Below, piece after piece: positions 39,444-50,949 of a stretch of 64,000 nt of DNA (position 1 is its first letter; each line of letters begins with the position of its first letter). The notes beneath the pieces were generated by a model, which was not told the DNA's origin, searched no databases, and saw only the letters and a program-made list of their open reading frames with translations. Origin of the DNA: Datnioides undecimradiatus. Taxonomy: Eukaryota; Chordata; Actinopteri; Lobotiformes; Datnioididae. The stretch lies in assembly GCA_008933995.1 (NCBI GenBank), contig WARS01000029.1, positions 16,119,131 to 16,183,130 of the forward strand, in the 5' to 3' direction. The position numbers and the translations under genes were made by a program.

Positions 39444-42400
39444 AGCCACCAGTTTGCTTGGTAGATTTAGCAGCTTTTCAGAACCTCTTATCAACTTGTA
39501 TTGCCAAATCTAGTGATTTATTTAGACCATCAGGTGAAGGGTGAGAAACATTTTAAAACATAATATTCTAGTTAATTCCTATGCATACTGCTCAGAATAA
39601 ACACAAGTTCACTGCTCTTCTGCCAACAGTGTCGGGGGCCTTTCACACCGTGTGCAGGCAGTCAGTCGGCGTGTGGTGGGAACAGGCAAAAGGAAGCCGC
39701 TCGCTGCAGGAGTGGGAGTTATATATGTAAATTGTTTGATCTTCTCCCTCTCTTTGTAGATGTTTAAAATTTTTCCCTTTAAATATGCAATATCCCCGTA
39801 GTCAGTCTGTTGATTGTTACAGTAAAGATTTCTCTATCTACCTTTTATATCTATCAAGTGCATGGACATGAGAATGGCATCGATTGCTCCTCATCTAACT
39901 CCTGAAATGTCAAACTATTTCTTTATGCACCTTAGGTAAAAACACAGTTTGTGGATGCACTACTTTAACTTTCGAAAGTTAAAGCAATGTCATTTTTTTT
40001 AGGTTCAGTATGATGACACAGCATTTTTGTCCCAGAGAGCAGACCAAGGTTGAACAGTTCTGAAACTCTGACTAGTTCTTCTTTTTTCAGACTCTCCCTC
40101 GGGGTATTGGGTCTTCTCAGACAGTCTGAGAGTTGAGAGATATGATGGACTCCACTTGATACATGGCAGCCAATATTTGTTTTGTGTTGAAAGACAAGCT
40201 GTGTGGGTCAGAAAATACAGGAAGACAGGAAAGAAATACACAAACAAAGCGCCCCTTGAATCTCCTGACACAAGATAGATTCTGCAGAAAACAAACAGAA
40301 ATGCTACTGCTAAATTGTTTTGATGTCAACAATGTCAACTTTTAGATATTTGCCCGACTGTGCAACAGTATCACTGAAGTGTAACATCAGTAGCAAGTTT
40401 GCAAGCGTGTTGCATATACAAAGGAGACACATGTAGTTTGTACTTGCACAGACCAGCAGATGTTACAGGGAGATGGCAAACTGCGAGGCGACTCATATTT
40501 GTGTAATGCCGAGACACATTACCCTGCAGGTCAGTGACACTTCTGTGATTGGCTGCATCGCCTGAGCAAACACCGCTAACACAGTATGTCGTCTTCAAAC
40601 AGATGCCAGTCTCCCTAGAGACAGCTCTGCCAGTGTCCAATCCCCACCCACACACCCACTGTTTTTCTTGGAGTCCCAGCGCAGATTTGCACACTTGCAC
40701 TCACACAAACACTAGCACAGCTCTAAGCTCCAACCGCTGGTCTCGAATCAGTGCTATATATAGACAGTGAGGTAGAGCTATAGGTAGTTGTCAGATGAGG
40801 CCCCATTATCAGCCTCTGACTGTGAGGCTCTTGTGTTCTTCCATAATGACCAGCCGCTGCACCTGTCTCTCTGCCTGGCCTCCTCTACGCACGGGCACTC
40901 AGGTCAGACTAAATATAGCCGTGCTCCCTCTTTGTCTCTCTCTGTTGCCTCACGCTGCACCACTCTGCACAACAACCCCTCCTCGCCCCCCACCCCCACC
41001 CCAGAGCCCCGAACACACATACACCCCCATTTTCAGCCTCTCATTTGGAGCAAACTGTGTACAGTGGCCAGGCCTGCCTAAAGAGTTACACTATCCCTCT
41101 CTCATCTCATCCCCTTTTATAGAAACATGATGACATTACAGTGGGCAGAAATAACAAACAGGGACCTATTGGCACCAGAGAGGTGGCCATCAAACATTAT
41201 CCAGTCTGATCATCTTGGTGATGTGTGTTTGTAGGAGTCTATCTTTAGACGGCCAGAAAACAGGCTTCCAAGATTGGACGGTCACTGTAAAGCTGATGAA
41301 TTTTACAGCAGGATTTCAACTCCATATTAAGTATGGGCTAATTATATCTGGTTATTGTTGGTTTTGTTTTTAATCTGGAAATTGATTAGGTTGTTTTTAT
41401 AAAAGAGGGAAAACCAAATTAAAAACACACAAATTTGAGTCAAAGTCCAACAATAAAACGTTTTGCACAATCACTGTATTTTCATTGAATTTTTTTTTTC
41501 ATCACTCCGAAGATTTTTGCCACAATCAACGGCCTGTTTGTGCTTTCTCTCCATTTTCCCTTTCACTTTCTATTACATAAAAGTATATTTCAAATATTGC
41601 TCACCGCAAGAGTACCTTGTTTACTGGAAACTGAAGTGAACAGTGTCGTCTCAGGTGAACTCTGGGTTTCAGTTTAAACAGATCTGCTCTTTTAAACTTC
41701 AGATCTTTGAATTCTGTAAAGTCAGGAGCACATAGACAAAGACACAGACCATTCTGATCCTTGGTTGTGGCTGTAAAATACCCCCAAAAGACACACTTTA
41801 GGCCCAGTCAACAGCCAATGTTCTACATTAACTGAAAATATGATTATGGCTATTGTTTTAGCTGTTTTTATGTCAGTGAAAAGCAGAGGATTTCATGGTT
41901 TATTGCTTTGATTGATGTTTGTTTTCCCGAATGTCTGCGAGGTTGTTCGGAGAACTGTAATAATGTGAATTACAGGAAAATATCTCATCTTTGCCCTGTG
42001 ATTCTATCCTCAACCCCAAAGGTGACATAAAGACTTCGTAAAGGAATATTTTCTTAATGTAGTTTTTGCAGACCTTTGAGAGTTTGTTGCAATTCTGCGT
42101 GCGAATATTAATTCCCGGGAGCAAAGTGAGGATATTACTGACATATTATGGTCTGTCGGCTCGCCTCTGTTCTGCTGCTGACAAAATGTCCAATACTGCA
42201 GGCGGTAGAAACATCTGCAGTGCCAGCACCCAAGAGGACAACGACTTTCCGAGGTAATAAAAGATGGGATGGAGTGATTAGGGAAATGCCAGTGAATGGC
42301 TGCGAGGCATTCCAGCTCCCTCCTTCTCCTAACAAATGTCAGTCAGTGTTACTCCTGACAATGGACAATACATCACCTGCTCAACCTGTAGAATGAGCCA

Positions 42401-42605
42401 CAGTGGCCAGCACAAGCACTTCTGAAAAAAGTAAATGCAATCACACAAATTGAAAAGTGCAATAATGTTTTTGGCTGATCGAAACATCGCTGTCCCACGT
42501 CTTCATCTCCACACCTCAGGTTGCCAGCGATGCAGGCGGTGTGTATCAGAAATGGGCCAAAACATTCTGGTGATAAAATTGACTACACCACGGTGCACTC
42601 CGTGG

Positions 42606-42607
<2 letters not shown>
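39444..42607. other. Non-coding stretch with one perfect palindrome
   Basis: Apart from the palindrome at 39963-39984, no repeat family or exon was recognised. Short open frames are present without homology. Confidence 0.5.
39963..39984. repeat. Perfect 22-bp palindrome
   Basis: The half-site CTTTAACTTTC is followed directly by its exact reverse complement, with the centre at TTCGAA. There is no spacer. It could bind a homodimeric factor or extrude as a small cruciform; no function is shown. Confidence 0.85.

Positions 42608-42654
<47 letters not shown>
42608..42654. repeat. (CT)n microsatellite, 47 bp
   Basis: An uninterrupted CT run, the opposite strand equivalent of the GA array at 36495-36547. 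Confidence 0.97.
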
Positions 42655-42656
<2 letters not shown>

Positions 42657-44646
42657 CCTGTCTCTGTTACCCTGGAAACTGTTGTCCATGTAGGAAGGAG
42701 CAATTCTATTACAGTGGCTGGGCCAGCCAGCAAATAGAACTATAAAACATGACTTAACAGTTATAGAGGCCGAGAGGAAGCAAAGATGAAGAGGGCAGAG
42801 AAAATGCATAGGAGACGAAAAAGGAGAGGAAAAGGAGACACGGGGGGAATCAAGAGCAAGAGATGGTCGTAGATTAAAAGGAGAAGGGCACAGCGGGGTT
42901 GGCGAAGATAAAAAGAAGTTCAGAAGTGAAGGGAACGTGCAGAAATATATAGAGACTAGCTGGAAATATGAGAGATTCCGTCTAATCCTTTGACCCAGAG
43001 TCACAGATAGAGGTACGTAGAAATGTAAGACGACTGAAGAATTTGCTCAAAACCAATATTAGAGGAAAGTGCTAATGCGCACTTGGCACAGTTATATTAA
43101 TTCTGCTTTGAAAGTACGTCTGAATTACACACAGAGAGTGTGAGAGGTTGGAGAGTGGGGGAACAGGGCCAGGAGCAGAGAGCTGGTGAAGCAGATTGCA
43201 TGATCTAACTATGCCTCCCAACATCTATTCACATGCTCTCAAAGCAGAGTCTTTGCCATCCATCTCTCAACCACTACCCCTCCCCGGCTCATAATGGACC
43301 TATTGAGTCACTCCATTTGTCTTCCATCACATGCCCAAAGCTAAATCCTTTTCTTTATTCTTTCTTTTTTCCTTTCCCTTTGTTTTTTTTTTCCTGCCCG
43401 TGACGCCCCCGCACACACCGTCTCACACCATCTCCATCAAGGGTAAGTTATCACGCTTATGGCAAGAGGTATTCAGTGCTCGTGTTCAGAGTGTGTGTAT
43501 GTGTGTGTGTGTGAAGAGACAGACAGTCAGAGAGAAGGTCAGAGTGGAGCCTGCAGGGAGACACAGGAGAGGAGCGACCGGCAGGGATCAAATACTAATC
43601 GATACTGAACATGCACACTCTCTCTGTCTCTCGCAGGGGCCATGCGCTTAACTCAGCCTTGTCCCTTTCACACTCTCGTGCCCGTCGGAGCGGGTGTGAG
43701 TGTGTGCCTGCGTGCATGCGCGTATCAGATTTCTCTTCTTTAGTCAATGTTGAGGGAATGGTCCTCTGCGATGTGACACCACCCTCTGAGAGACTTGTTC
43801 ATGTGTGTGTGACCCCCAGATGCCTGCGAATCATTGCAGGGCAGATCATGTTGCCAGCTGGCTTAGGCCCGGCTTACTTTGTTCTAAGGTGAACTACGCT
43901 AGCTAGTAAAGCGCCGCAGCTCAGGGCTACACTATCTGACAAGGGTCAAATTACTCTTCCAAATCCATTTCAGTGCTTTTGTGAGATCAACTGCAAGTTG
44001 CACAATGGAAATAAAAAGTGAGTCAGTCCTAAGGCTTTTAACACACCCACCTGTCTGGATCTTAAAACCTGCTAAGAAATGTGGTTGTTAAAAGATATTT
44101 TTCCTAGAAATTTGAGTCAGATGTGTCTTTTGTCTGCCAGATTACCAGCAGTGCTGGTTTGGTTACTGAAGAAATGACTGTCAAACTACACACCATCAAA
44201 TGATTTCCCTAGAAATGATACAAAGGGAGTAAAATGTATGTTGCTTCCTTTAAAATACTTTAAATCACTCTAATGCTTATTCCTGACACATCATGGGTAC
44301 GGTGCAGAGACAGGGATTAAACTGGGATTTGTAAGGAAGGCGAGCCCTTGTCCAGTGAGTCTGGGGGATGGGTGTCAATGGGGTGCTTTCCACCGACCAC
44401 ACCGATGAGGGTTTAATTGGGACCATTTTCCAATGCAGACACTATGTTTAGTTGACCGTCCAGAGTAACAATAGTAATAGTAGCAATATGTACTAAATGT
44501 AATTTTTAACACTGTACCACTAATTAAATTCTGTTCATCTGTATTTTTTTGGTAAAATAAACACACTCTAAACACCAAACCCCAAATACACTGCCACTGT
44601 GTCGTATCGCAGTTTAGTTTATTATCTTTTTCTTTTTGAGTTGAAT

Positions 44647-44688
44647 TTATGGTTAATTTAATAAACCTTATGGTTAATTTAATAAACC
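44647..44688. repeat. Two perfect tandem copies of a 21-bp unit
   Basis: The unit ttatggttaatttaataaac plus one c occurs twice head to tail and is followed by a T run. It is a recent local duplication. Confidence 0.9.
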
Positions 44689-44865
44689 TTTTTTTTTTGC
44701 ACAGTTGACGCTAAAGTTGTAACAGTAACTTTTGCAACAAATTGTGTTTTTGTTGTTAGGCCTAAAATTATGTCGCCTTTATTTTTTGGTACCAGCTGAT
44801 TTGAAAGACTAAGCCCGTTATTTCACTTATGGATGCGAAATTGTGGCAGGTGTTTAACAACAGTT

Positions 44866-44890
44866 TTGTTGTTGTTGTTGTTATTGTTGT
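44866..44890. repeat. (TTG)n microsatellite, about 25 bp with one interruption
   Basis: A TTG repeat with one TTA unit, seen directly. Confidence 0.9.
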
Positions 44891-45389
44891 TAACATACAT
44901 TAGTGTGACAGATGGTATCATTTAATTAAAAAACTCCCTATGATGGTGTGTTTCATACTTTTACAAAGTCTGAGGTTGACCAAAGAGGTTTAAATTTAAA
45001 AAAAAAAAAAGAAATAATGAAAATGACTTTAAGGAAAAAGTACATGCCAGCTATGTACAGATGTAAAACATGTGTTCCTGTTCGCTTTAAAAGCATTCCT
45101 TTTTCAGAGTAATCCCTTATTTTGTCTGTCCTCTATCAGCAATCACAAAACATTATTTTAAGGAAACGAATACAGAGTGCTTCGTGACCAAACCCTGCAC
45201 TCAAGTACAATAGCAGCTGTTTGTGCAACGCTTTGTTCATGTGCTGCCAGTTAACTGGACAAAGAGCGAGGCCTGATCTTCTGTTTGTGAGCGAATGGAA
45301 CCCAAACCCTGCCAAGGTTTGACAGAGTACGGAAATTTCAGAGAAAGAGCAAAAAAAAAGAAAAAAACCACCAGTTTGACCGAATGATG

Positions 45390-45415
45390 GAGAGAGAGAG
45401 AGAGAGAGAGAGAGA
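45390..45415. repeat. (GA)n microsatellite, 26 bp
   Basis: An uninterrupted GA run within a broader purine-rich tract that extends to about 45495. Confidence 0.95.
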
Positions 45416-45641
45416 TAAAAAGGAGGAGGAGGGAGTCAATGTGAAAAGGTCGCATCCAGAGAAAGAGGTAGGAACAAAGAGAGAGAGAGGAGGCAGAATG
45501 GGCTTAATCTGTGAAAAGGTGAAACTAGATTGTGGTATATCAGCACCTTCAGCACCTCACAGCCTCCTCTCTGGAGATTTTATTCTCGATCCTCTCTCCA
45601 CCTCTTTAAATTGAGGATGTTGTGTGTGAGCTGTGTCCCTT

Positions 45642-45678
45642 TGTGTGTGTGTGTCTGCGTGTGTGTGTGTGTGTGTGT
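45642..45678. repeat. (GT)n microsatellite, about 37 bp with one interruption
   Basis: GT repeats are broken once by CTGC. Confidence 0.95.
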
Positions 45679-48210
45679 CTGGGAGAGAAAGTTGGAGGAA
45701 AACTGTTACACCTTACTCTTACTAATGAACACCCACCTGTTTCTTCGCTCCCCAATCTACATGTCACTTTGTCTGATACATTACTTCCATCTCTAGTCTG
45801 TGCTCCACATAACTACTCGACTACTAGCGGCTCACCGCGCCCGTCCCGGCGGCAAAGCCTACATCTCGCACTGCACTCTGTCATATTAACTACCCGACCT
45901 GTCATTTCACCTGCTGCAGCCTGCGTCTTATCCCCACCAAACCAGGTCACCTTCTCTTAACGACGTCTACTATTTCTGCCTCCCTTTGGCACCCATGAGT
46001 CACAAATTCTCCCCCGCCAAGTGCCAAAGTTTGAGTAAACTCGCTCCTTGGCAGATGCAGTTAATCAATATGGGGCTGATTGAGACAATAACATTTAAAA
46101 GCGCCTGTCTTTTCCTGTTGTCAAACTTTATCCCCGCTGTCTGCGGTGCTCTCGCCATTGACTGTGAGCAAATTAAATTTCAGCAAATCAATGGCTCAGT
46201 ATTAAAGAGACTCTACAGCCTAAACCTCAGTGAACTTTTCCACCTCGTTCTGCATTTTCTGGTTAGTGAAAAGTTAATTGACAAAAGTCAGATGTTGTTA
46301 AATGTCTTGTTAAACAGTGCACAGCCAGTTGGGAAATAATATTAAAATATGAAACAGTTCAGTGTTTCAGTGTGCAGACGCTCTTGTGATTTTCATTATG
46401 AATTACATGCTTGATCACATGCTTTAGGGATTCAGCAGGAGGTCGCATATTATTCCAAAGTTATCATGATTTTGTTTTTTATTTCTTCATTAGTCTTATT
46501 TTAAAAAGAATAGATTTGGTGAGAGAGCAAGATTTATTTCTGTCAAGATATTTGATTGATATTCATTAATAAGCTGCAAGAGCTAACCGTTACTTTGATT
46601 TTACTCAAATAAGAAAACACTTTTTATACCTGGGTAAATGTCTTGGTGTTTTGAGTAGAGCTAACTCAATAATATGTTGTAGAGCCAAGATGAAAGAGCC
46701 AAAGAAGGAGTTCAATAAAGTCAGCGTGCAAATTAGATCAGACTTGGTTGATCTGAGTAAAATTTGAGAATTGCTGTGAAAAATCGCATCAAGATGAATA
46801 AAAACGTTATTACACTTTATATTTTAATAATTGGTTCGTATTTACACAAATCACATTTTAAGAAATTGCATGAAAACTTGATGTTAACATAGGAGCACTG
46901 TACAAAAATGTGTTGACACACAGGACTAATGCAGTTGACGGCATCCTCAGATGAATTTAGAAACCAAGACACTGTGGAAAAATGTTTCACTCCTGACAAT
47001 CGGGTGGAGATTTCCATGAAAAGAAAAATAGAAAAGTAAAAAAAATAAATAAATAAAGTATCCATTTATGGCAGTGGAGGTAAGGTTAAAATTGACAGAT
47101 ACCATTTGACTGTCTGCTGCCACGTGTTTGATCGTGAATGTACTATTTACATACTTTAAATGAAAACAACATACTTTATTCTAACTGTGAAAGGAAGATA
47201 ATTTGGGCCACGTGTGAACCTGAACAAGACAGGCAGCTACGGAAAAATTGACAAATTAATGATTCATTTGGGCTGCTAATGTTTTTCAGGCATTTTCTTT
47301 GAAGTACACCTTTTCTTGGCAGGTGAGCCAAAGAAATCTCTTTTGCACACATCATCCAGTTATTCTCCCTGCTGCTCAAGTCATCTCCAATACCTTATTT
47401 TATTTTTTTTTTTCCCCCCTTCCTTCTGTGTTTTACCTGTCGGGCCTGTTAGTCCATGTGTCTGTCTGTCTCCATCCAGGGAAAAATAAGAAAACCAGAG
47501 CTATCTGCTGTTCCACAGTACAGTCCCATAATCAGGGGCTTTGCAAGGTCTAAACCACACTCCCACAGCATACAGAAGAACAGAGGGAAGAGAGAGCAAA
47601 GAGAGGTAGAGGTAGAGAGAGGTGCATTCAGTAAGAGAGAGAGAGAGCTAAGAGGAAAATACACCATCCTCCCCAATAATCCCTTGCTATCCCACTTGAA
47701 TCCTGACAGCACTAACCTGTTTTTATTGCAGTGAATGGGAAGAATACCAATGAAAATGCACCTATGTGTAGAGCACTTAACTGCACTGCTGCCCGCCTCT
47801 GCTCTGGGTGGCTGCTCCCCCCTTTGGCTCCACTGATATCATTCAATTATTCTGTCTAGTAATCTCTGAATATACATCTCAGAATCAATAATTAATTTTC
47901 TTTGTCAGTTCAAGGCCAGTTATCTGTTTTTCTGACAAAACTTTCTTTTTTTTCTTTGCCAAACTGTGAACCGCATTAAATATGAACGTGTGAACTTCCT
48001 CTCATGTGGTCGTGTTTAAGTCAGTTTGTGTCTGCACGAGGAGGAGTGACACGTCTTTGTGGACTTCAGCGGAGGAGTCTCTGTAATCAAGTTTGTCAAC
48101 GTGTGACCCGTTACAATTATGGAGTCATTATTTCCAGAATCGCCTCCAACCCTCTGTAATCTTGACAAGTGACATTTTTTGTTCAGTAGTTTAAAGCCTA
48201 TCTCTCTCTG

Positions 48211-48211
<1 letters not shown>
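45679..48211. other. Non-coding stretch; possible conserved non-coding element
   Basis: A small CpG cluster (caccgcgcccgtcccggcgg) lies at 45833-45852. The DNA from about 45990 to 46330 is repeat-free, with AT-rich words such as gttaatcaat and caaattaaat; its 117-codon plus-strand frame has no recognisable motif. Purine-rich DNA lies at about 47570-47650. No exon was recognised. Confidence 0.4.

Positions 48212-48243
<32 letters not shown>
48212..48243. repeat. (CA)n microsatellite, 32 bp
   Basis: An uninterrupted CA run seen directly. Confidence 0.95.
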
Positions 48244-48244
<1 letters not shown>

Positions 48245-48649
48245 CCTCACTGGGAGCAGAGCCATCCAAATGCTTGCTTACTTACAGTTGATTACTACAG
48301 TAAATATATTATCTACTAACACGCCTCCTGGGGACAAGGCTGAATTTAGGGGAAGATAAATTAAATTCAAATCAATGGGCAAATTAGTAGTTCACTATAT
48401 AATGCCACCGCCTTTTAAATTGCCAAGAGAATTGTGATTCAGGCGTGTAACTCGGTGCCAGTTAGCAAGGTCTCATTCTTTAATGTGATTATTCGGCTCA
48501 AATCCTAAAACAAATTCAGTCTAATCCAATTAAACAAAGTTGCATTGAAACTTAAGTCCAGGTTGACAAAACGACGCACAACTTTGGAGGAAAATCTCAC
48601 ATTATGCAGGAGCGACTGAACAAATAAAAGGGATATTAAACTGGAATTT
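48244..48649. other. Repeat-free A+T-rich stretch, candidate conserved non-coding element
   Basis: This segment has no simple repeat, no long open frame and many homeobox-like AT words (aattaaat, aattag, ccaattaaac). It includes atgtgattattcggct at 48482-48497, which recurs exactly at 24346-24361. Enhancer-type function is only inferred. Confidence 0.35.
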
Positions 48650-49503
48650 ACGCCCTAAAGCGATTTGAGTCCAGGCAGGTTTCAAACTCTTTTGTTTTCC
48701 GAGAAGCCAAATCCTCTTCGTTTATTACCCATGATTCCACCTGCCTGCCAAGCCGCCCCTCACACTCTGCACGTCTGCTTCTGAGCGTGTCGACGGGATG
48801 CATCATTTCTTCGGGCCGCGCCGAGACGAGCCGGGGATGAAGTGTGTGACAACTCGTGTTTACTCCACTCACAATCACTGCATGAGGGAGATGGAGGGAG
48901 GAGGTGACGTGAGAAGAGCACGGGTAGAGAAACACGGCGACGAGAGATAGAGACAGACGGATGGAGGAAAGGAGGGAGGGAGAGAAGGAAAGAAGGAAAA
49001 GAAAAGGTGCTGGGTGTGTCATTGCTCGGCTAGACTGTGATTAGGCTCATATCCGTGGTGGACGTGGTGTGGTTGTAAAGAGAGAGAGCAAGTGAGGCAG
49101 ACATATACAGATAGAGAGAGGGGAAGAGAGGGCTTGGTAACCATCATCTTGGAGATCAAAGACCTGTCTGCTTGTTCTGCCTGCAGCCCTCCTCTGCAGC
49201 TTGGAAGAAGGGAATAGGATAGTGGGAGGGTGGAGGGGGTCTGCATCAAGAAGCTGACGGGAGAAACTTTTTCTTGTCCACTTTGCTCCTCTCTCTCTCT
49301 CTCTCCGTCTCATATCATCATGTCCTGACGCTGTCTCCCTTATTAACACCAACTTTCTATCAGCCTCTTCACATGCGTGCAAACAACGCACAAAAACACA
49401 TTCACTGACACACACAAAGACACACACACACACACAGAGGGTGAGCTGCGAGCACATTACAGAGTTAATGAAGCAGAGGTCACCCACTGTCACCCTAACA
49501 GCC

Positions 49504-49515
49504 GGGGGGGGGGGG
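49504..49515. repeat. G12 homopolymer
   Basis: Twelve consecutive G residues; a second G run lies at about 50411-50420. Confidence 0.9.
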
Positions 49516-49754
49516 TCAGCGTTGTGACCTTGATCTGTACGACTCGCACAGACCACTTTGGCCAATCATCTCCGCCATCACCTCCACTATTTCATTCACT
49601 TCTTCTTGCACTTACGCACACAGGCGCACACGCACACACAAAGATAAAGCGCTTCCCCTTCTTAACCCGAAGAGGGATTAAAGGGTAAAAGTATTCATAG
49701 ATATTCTCTGTAATCTTCAGTGCTGAGCTCAGTTGAGTTGAGGATTGCAGCGTC

Positions 49755-49774
49755 AAAAAAAAAAAAAAAAAAAA
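49755..49774. repeat. A20 homopolymer
   Basis: Twenty consecutive A residues. No clear retroposon body precedes it. Confidence 0.9.
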
Positions 49775-50741
49775 GTACTTTGCTGGAACTTCTCCGCAAA
49801 AAGTTTCCCCTCTCTGCTCTGACTCCTAAAAACCGCTGCTGAGCGTCTGCCCAAAACCGCCTGCACATTTTTAAGCATTCATCTCAGAGGCAGTCAGAAA
49901 TCCACAAACATCTGCGCGTGCCAAAGCGCCACCAGCAGACCACAGACAATGGCCAACGGCATTAAGGTATTTTAAATGAGGAGCGGTGCAGAGCCAAAGT
50001 GAGGGAGGGAAAGCGAGAAAGAGAGACGAGCACGGAGCGACCGAATTGGAGGATGAAGACAGATCCAAATTAATTCAGGGGACAAAGTCGTGGCAGCATG
50101 GAAATCAATCATGACAGCTCTTTATCATATCAGAGGAAAGACATTATTGGTTTTGTACTTCTCCCACAGCCAAGAGAAGCGGAAAAAGTGGAAAAGTGTT
50201 TGGTGAGAAATATTGTGACTCCCCGCCCACACACCCCCTTTTTCCTCTAATGGTTGCTCAATTTAAATGCTAATATTAAAGTTTAGCTTAGGTGTGTGTG
50301 AAATTTTATGACAGACTAAGTAGTTAGCAGGTGACAAATTGGGCCAATGTCACACTGCAAGCTCAACCTGTCTCTGTGTGTTTGTGAAATGTAAGTGAGA
50401 TGCAGTCATCGGGGGGGGGGGTTGAGTGACAGCAACTGAAAAAGAGTGAAAGTCGATGTGATGCCACAACAAGTCACGCTTCCCCTTTCTCTCCTCCCCT
50501 GGCTGCCATATATCCTCCTGTTTGACGTGACATGAAGGAAATGGAGAATTTTCTGTGTAAACATGACCTTTGACCTCTGCTTATCCAATATTTCATCAGA
50601 CTGACAGTTAGCCCCCCCAGCCCCCTTCCTAAAACCTACAGGACTAACAGGAGAGTTTCCATTAGACCCTCTCAGGCTGGAGCTGTGGCGGGTCACTGTA
50701 GATGGAGAAGGGGAGAGATTGAGGTCTCCCATGTCTTACAG

Positions 50742-50949
50742 CATGACAAACAGCTAAATGAAATGTTCCTGATGGCTGCGAGACGAAGAGCCATCTGCTG
50801 GGGCCAACTCCTCAGAGACGAGTGGATGCTCATGTGCTTGCAAATGTTCACTCAAGAGGTTCTGGAGGTGGAAAAGTTTCGCCTCAGTCCTAAAATTTCA
50901 GTCACGACCTTACTTAAAAACCTGGTGCCACAGAGGAAGGCCAGGAAAG
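50742..50949 (+). CDS. Candidate orphan coding exon, function unknown
   Basis: A plus-strand frame is open from about 50574 to 51059. Two possible acceptors lie at its start: cctaaaacctacag ending at about 50640, and ccatgtcttacag ending at 50741. A possible donor (AGGAAAG then GTGGGT) lies at 50950. Between the second acceptor and the donor the frame reads HDKQLNEMFLMAARRRAICW, then GQLLRDEWMLMCLQMFTQEV, then a basic end (KISVTTLLKN, PQRKARK). This is mixed-composition, amphipathic and helix-like, unlike the repeat-derived frames elsewhere. I recognise no family, and I found no partner exon with a matching phase. It could be a real exon of an unannotated plus-strand gene, a pseudogene fragment or chance. 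Confidence 0.25.

Larger units (their letters stand above)
42655..45389. other. Non-coding stretch; small tandem repeats only
   Basis: It contains purine-rich DNA at about 42775-42990, a TG tract near 43490-43515, a two-copy 21-bp tandem at 44647-44688 and (TTG)n at 44866-44890. No exon was recognised. Confidence 0.5.
48650..50100 (-). promoter_or_regulatory. CpG-enriched region; candidate distal promoter or 5' exon of the semaphorin
   Basis: CpGs are concentrated here relative to the flanks, for example in gagcgtgtcgacggg, cgggccgcgccgagacgagc, cacggcgacgag and catctgcgcgtgcc. Read on the minus strand, 49980-49780 resembles a 5' region: a TATA-like ATTTAAAATA at about 49967-49976, then G+C-richer text through gagcagagaggggaaac. 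A plausible donor (GTAAGTGCAAG) lies at about 49615 on the same strand. The semaphorin start exon needs an upstream leader exon on this strand, which makes this a reasonable location. The evidence is compositional; the A20 tract (49755-49774) and G12 run lie inside. Confidence 0.3.

Noticed and set aside
42201-42254. Short plus-strand exon-like segment (cag ... ccgag then gtaata)
   Set aside because: About 50 nt with ordinary splice-like borders; its phase does not join the candidate frame at 50.7 kb, and such pairs occur by chance.
47480-47548. Exon-like plus-strand segment after ctgtctccatccag
   Set aside because: Weak donor (GTCTAA) and downstream purine-repeat reading; no homology recognised.
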